Assembly (NCBI GenBank): GCA_019916065.1 | Contig: CM034242.1 | Coordinates: 43,343,010 to 43,407,009 of the forward strand | DNA length: 64,000 nt | Source of the DNA: Vitellaria paradoxa | Taxonomy: Eukaryota > Streptophyta > Magnoliopsida > Ericales > Sapotaceae | Direction: 5' to 3' | Shown: positions 60,858 through 64,000 of the stretch, one piece after another | Layout: every line of letters starts with the position of its first letter | Numbering within the stretch: position 1 is the stretch's first letter | Translations under genes and position numbers: made by a program | The notes under the pieces: model-generated | Seen by the model: the letters and a program-made list of their open reading frames with translations, nothing else | What the model was told of the DNA's origin: nothing | Database searches by the model: none

Positions 60858-61198
60858 ATGGGAGGGCTGTGTTTTTGAAAGAGAGTAGTTACCAGTAGTT
60901 TCTTTCTTCAACTGGTATGGGTTGTGTGTGTGGCCACTTTGGAGACAGAAGATCACTTGCCTTCAATAATTTTCTGTAAATTCTTCTTACTACTACTACT
61001 ACTGTGCTCTCTCTCTATCTCTCTCTCTCTGTCTCTGCTGTCTCTGTGGTGGATATTGTTGGCTCTCCCTCTCACAAGCACATTCTCTTTGCAATGTCAG
61101 CAATTTAGCAGCAATCTTTTCACAATTCTATTCAAAGTTCAAAACAATTTCTTCTTCTTGTCCTCTCTGCAACAGCATCCACTGCCTGCTCCTCAATC

Positions 61199-64000
61199 AT
61201 GTCTTCTAAGTCCAAGTAAGTCTACACACTCTCTCTCTCTCTCTCTCCCTCTCTCACTCTAAACTGCTTTTCTTTAGATCTGATGTGGGTTTCCCCCATC
61301 TTCATTTGTTCAAAGCTTGATCCCTTTTTATGTGGGTATTTTTCTAATATGATTTTTGATCTGGGTTCTGATTTATATTGAGGGTTTACTTACAGAGTGT
61401 TGTTTTCTCTTTCGCTCTCTCTCTCTCTTCGACTTTGTTTCGAAATAGGTTTTGCTTGATCATCTTAGTTCATTAGTGTTTTCTGTTGATGCTCTGATTG
61501 ATTGTTTGGATCTGACTTTGGATCAATTTTCCCCCAAAATTTCTGTTGTAGTTTATATTTGGTCCAACTTATGTATTTACCTGCCTTTGTTTGTACATTC
61601 TATTTTGTTTATGTCAGTGAAATGGATTCACTTCTTGGCGATGTAGTTGTAACATTTTTTGTATTTTGAGCAGATCTTTATCTGAAGCTTCCAACAACAA
61701 AGCAACCCCAGCAACTCCGAGGGTTAGTAAATTAGGCAGGGGAGTGAATAAATCTGATGCTGATTCACCCTCTCCCCTGCCAAATGGTCGCCTTTCTGTT
61801 GACAGGTCTCCGCGATCTGTCAATTCAAAGCCTTCTATCGATCGGAGGACTCCAAAGGTGGCTACCCCTCCTGAGGTAAATTTCATCAAATGCAATGGAA
61901 TTTGAGAGCTCAAAATTCAAATCTTCTGGTTGGTTGTTCAAGTAAACAATTAATTTGGGGGTATGAATGGGAATAGAAAATTGTATGCAAACTTTAAAAA
62001 AAAAGGGGGGGGGGGTTATAAAATCAGTTCCTTTTGTTTGTCAGAAAGAATGGCTAAATTGTGAAATTGATCTTTGTTTTGATTTGTACAGAAACAACCT
62101 ACACGGGTTTCGAAAGGATCTGAATTACAGGCTCAGTTGAATCTTGCCCAAGAAGATCTTAAGAAGGCAAAGGAGAAGTTGGTTTTGGTTGAGAAAGAAA
62201 AATCTCAAGCTATTGAAGAGTTGAGAGAAGCCCAGAGATCAGCTGAGGAAGCAAATGAGAAGCTGAGAGAGGCTTTGGTGGCTCAAAAGCGGGCGGAAGA
62301 AGATTCTGAGATTGAGAAGTTCCGGGCTGTTGAGATGGAACAGGCAGGGATTGAGGCAGCTCAGAAGAAGGAAGAGGAGTGGCAGAAAGAACTCGAAGAT
62401 GTGAGGAACCAACATGCTTTGGATGTGGCCGCACTTGTTTCTGCGACTCAAGAGCTCCAAAGGGTTAAGCAGGAATTGGCCATGACTTGCGATGCGAAGA
62501 ACCAGGCCCTCAGTCATGCCGATGATGCAACTAAGATTGCTGAGATTCATGCCGAGAAGGTGGAATTTCTCTCTGCCGAGTTGGCCCGGTTGAAGGCCTT
62601 GCTCGATTCCAAAGTTGAAGCGGAGACTAATGAAAACAACAGATTGGTGTCTGAGCTGAATTCAGAGATAGCGACTCTGAAACAAGAGCTTGATAAAGTC
62701 AGAAGTTCTGAGGAGAAGCTGGTGGAAAAAGAGGCTTCCATTGAACAACTTAATGTCGAGCTGGAGGCGGCAAAAATGGCTGAATCATATGCACATAATT
62801 TAGTGAGGGAGTTGAAGAAGAAGGTTGAGGATTTAGAGATTCAGGCTGAGGAAGCTAATCGATTGGAGAGATCTGCTTCCGAATCTTTGGAATCAGTTAT
62901 GAAACGGCTAGAGGGAAGCAATGATTTATTGCATGAGGCAGAATCTGAAGTTTCCTCTCTAAAAGAGAAGGTGGGTTTATTGGAAATCGCAGTCGGTCGA
63001 CATAGAGGGGATCTTGAGGAATCTGAACACCGCATTGATATGGCCAAGGAAGAAGCTGCTGAAATGGCCAAAAAGGTTGAATGTTTGAAATCTGAGCTTG
63101 AAGCAACGAAGGAGGAAAAAACCCAGGCCTTGAACAATGAGAAGCTTGCAGCTGCCAGTGTTCAGACCCTGCTGGAAGAAAAAAACAAACTCATAAATGA
63201 GTTGGAAAATTCAAGGGATGAAGAAGAGAAAAGTAAGAAGGCAATGGAAAGTTTAGCTGCTGCCTTGCATGAAGTTTCCTCTGAAGCGAGAGAAGCTAAA
63301 GAAAAGCTATTATCCATTCATGCAGAGAATGAAAATTATGAATCTCAGATGGAAGATCTGGAGTTGGTTTTGAAAGCCACAAGTGAGAAGTATGAGACAA
63401 TGCTTGATGATGCAAAGCACGAGATCGATGTCCTTGTTAATTCAATCGAACTATCTAAGCATGAATACCAGAGTTCTAAGGCAGAGTGGGAGCAAAAAGA
63501 GCTTCATTTGAAAAATTGTGTAAAGCAATCAGAAGATGAGAACTCTTCAATGCAAAAAGAAGTAAGCAGGCTGGAAAATTTGCTGAAAGTGGCCGAGGAA
63601 GAAGCTTGTGTGACAAAGGAGGAAAGATCTCAGTTAAAGAATACTTTAAAGGAAGCCGAGTCTGAGGTGATTTATTTAAAGGAAGTTCTAGGGGAAGCAA
63701 AAGCCGAGAGCATGAGATTGAAGGAAAGTTTACTGGACAAAGAAAATGAATTGCAAAGTGTTATTCAGGAGAATGAGGAACTTAGAACAAGAGAAGCTGC
63801 ATCTCATGAGAAGATTGAGGAGTTGTCTAAATTGCTTGAAGAATCCATGGCCAAAAAGCAAGCTGAGGAAAACGGCGAGCTTTCGGACAGTGAAAAAGAT
63901 TATGACATGCTCCCAAAGGTGGTAGAATTCTCGGAGCAGAACGGAGATGGCAGAGAAGATAAGCTGAAAGTTGAGGTTCCACCCCAACAATGTGAGCAAC
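61199..64000 (+). CDS. WEB-family coiled-coil protein (DUF827-like), 5' part
   Basis: Exons 61199-61215, 61674-61875 and 62092 to the window end join in frame with GT-AG introns; 708 residues are visible and the frame is still open. Residues 1-72 are Ser/Pro/Lys-rich and disordered (ATPATPRVSKLGRGV, SPSPLPNGRLSVDRSP, DRRTPKVATPPE). From about residue 80 the protein is nearly continuous heptad-type coiled coil rich in Glu, Lys and Leu (LNLAQEDLKKAKEKLVLVEK, ELREAQRSAEEANEKL). The order and the N-terminal motif match plant WEB-family proteins, relatives of WEB1/PMI2, which organise actin-based chloroplast movement under blue light; some relatives are annotated as plastid proteins. The start codon lies after a CT-rich 5' UTR and is the only one splicing onto exon 2 in phase. 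No disruption is seen. Confidence 0.9.

Larger units (their letters stand above)
47559..61198. other. Large MITE-rich spacer between the CHORD-like and WEB genes
   Basis: About 13.6 kb, AT-rich. Contains MITE family C at about 47790-47930, TA/TGTA microsatellites at 47980-48040, a SINE candidate at 48790-48955, MITEs at 49987-50133, 53196-53338, 53341-53700, 55790-55922 and 59681-59838, a 32-G tract at 53841-53872, the SINE-in-hairpin complex at 54303-55140, a long AT-rich patch at 56940-57290 and direct repeats at 58313-58732. No supported gene. Confidence 0.6.

Noticed and set aside
62210..63999. Several minus-strand ORFs of 64-103 codons
   Set aside because: Antisense shadows of the Glu/Lys-rich WEB coding exon, giving Leu/Ser-rich translations.
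1..64000. CRISPR arrays, operons or a bacterial-type gene cluster
   Set aside because: No regularly spaced repeats of CRISPR type; genes are intron-containing and widely spaced as in plants.

Overview
The window is nuclear DNA of a flowering plant, most likely a eudicot. It is AT-rich, the genes are split by GT-AG introns, simple repeats are frequent, the miniature transposons are of plant type, and the protein-coding exons match plant families (plastid pfkB kinase, WEB coiled-coil protein, bifunctional HPPK-DHPS). No bacterial, organellar, CRISPR or viral replicon structure is seen.

Layout. 1252-2032 (minus): the first three exons of a zinc alcohol dehydrogenase-like gene, whose remainder is off the left edge or lost. 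2033-9215: mostly AT-rich spacer with MITEs, a ~940 bp element with long inverted ends, and a gene relic near 5.6 kb. 9216-13943 (plus): a six-exon gene for a 122-residue J-domain co-chaperone. 16771-20530 (minus): a five-exon, 502-residue plastid-type pfkB sugar kinase. 20857-29156 (minus): one Ty3/Gypsy chromovirus flanked by TTATA duplications, decayed by stops and by loss of catalytic residues. Its 3' LTR is split by a five-LTR tandem TRIM array at 21750-23670, flanked by GTTGA duplications. 29157-37414: MITE-rich spacer, with a CT-rich GC island at 32.9-33.7 kb that looks like promoter or 5' UTR. 37415-40623 (plus): a mitochondrial-type HPPK-DHPS gene of folate synthesis with an early stop and changed key residues, probably a decaying copy. 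43004-47558 (plus): a two-exon gene for a 90-residue CHORD-like Cys/His protein. 47559-61198: spacer with many MITEs, a 330 bp tRNA-type SINE with a 15 bp duplication inside one arm of a long hairpin, and a 32-G tract. 61199-64000 (plus): the 5' part of a WEB-family (WEAK CHLOROPLAST MOVEMENT UNDER BLUE LIGHT-like) coiled-coil gene that runs off the right edge.

The genes do not form a pathway or cluster; they are independent housekeeping-type loci. The distinctive content is the layered transposon history: TRIM inside LTR, SINE inside hairpin, and MITE inside MITE, several with visible target duplications or an empty-site relative within the same window. I found no convincing new multi-gene system. 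The best leads are the multi-LTR TRIM array, the SINE and its strong 3' hairpin, the hairpin MITE family, and the eroded HPPK-DHPS locus.
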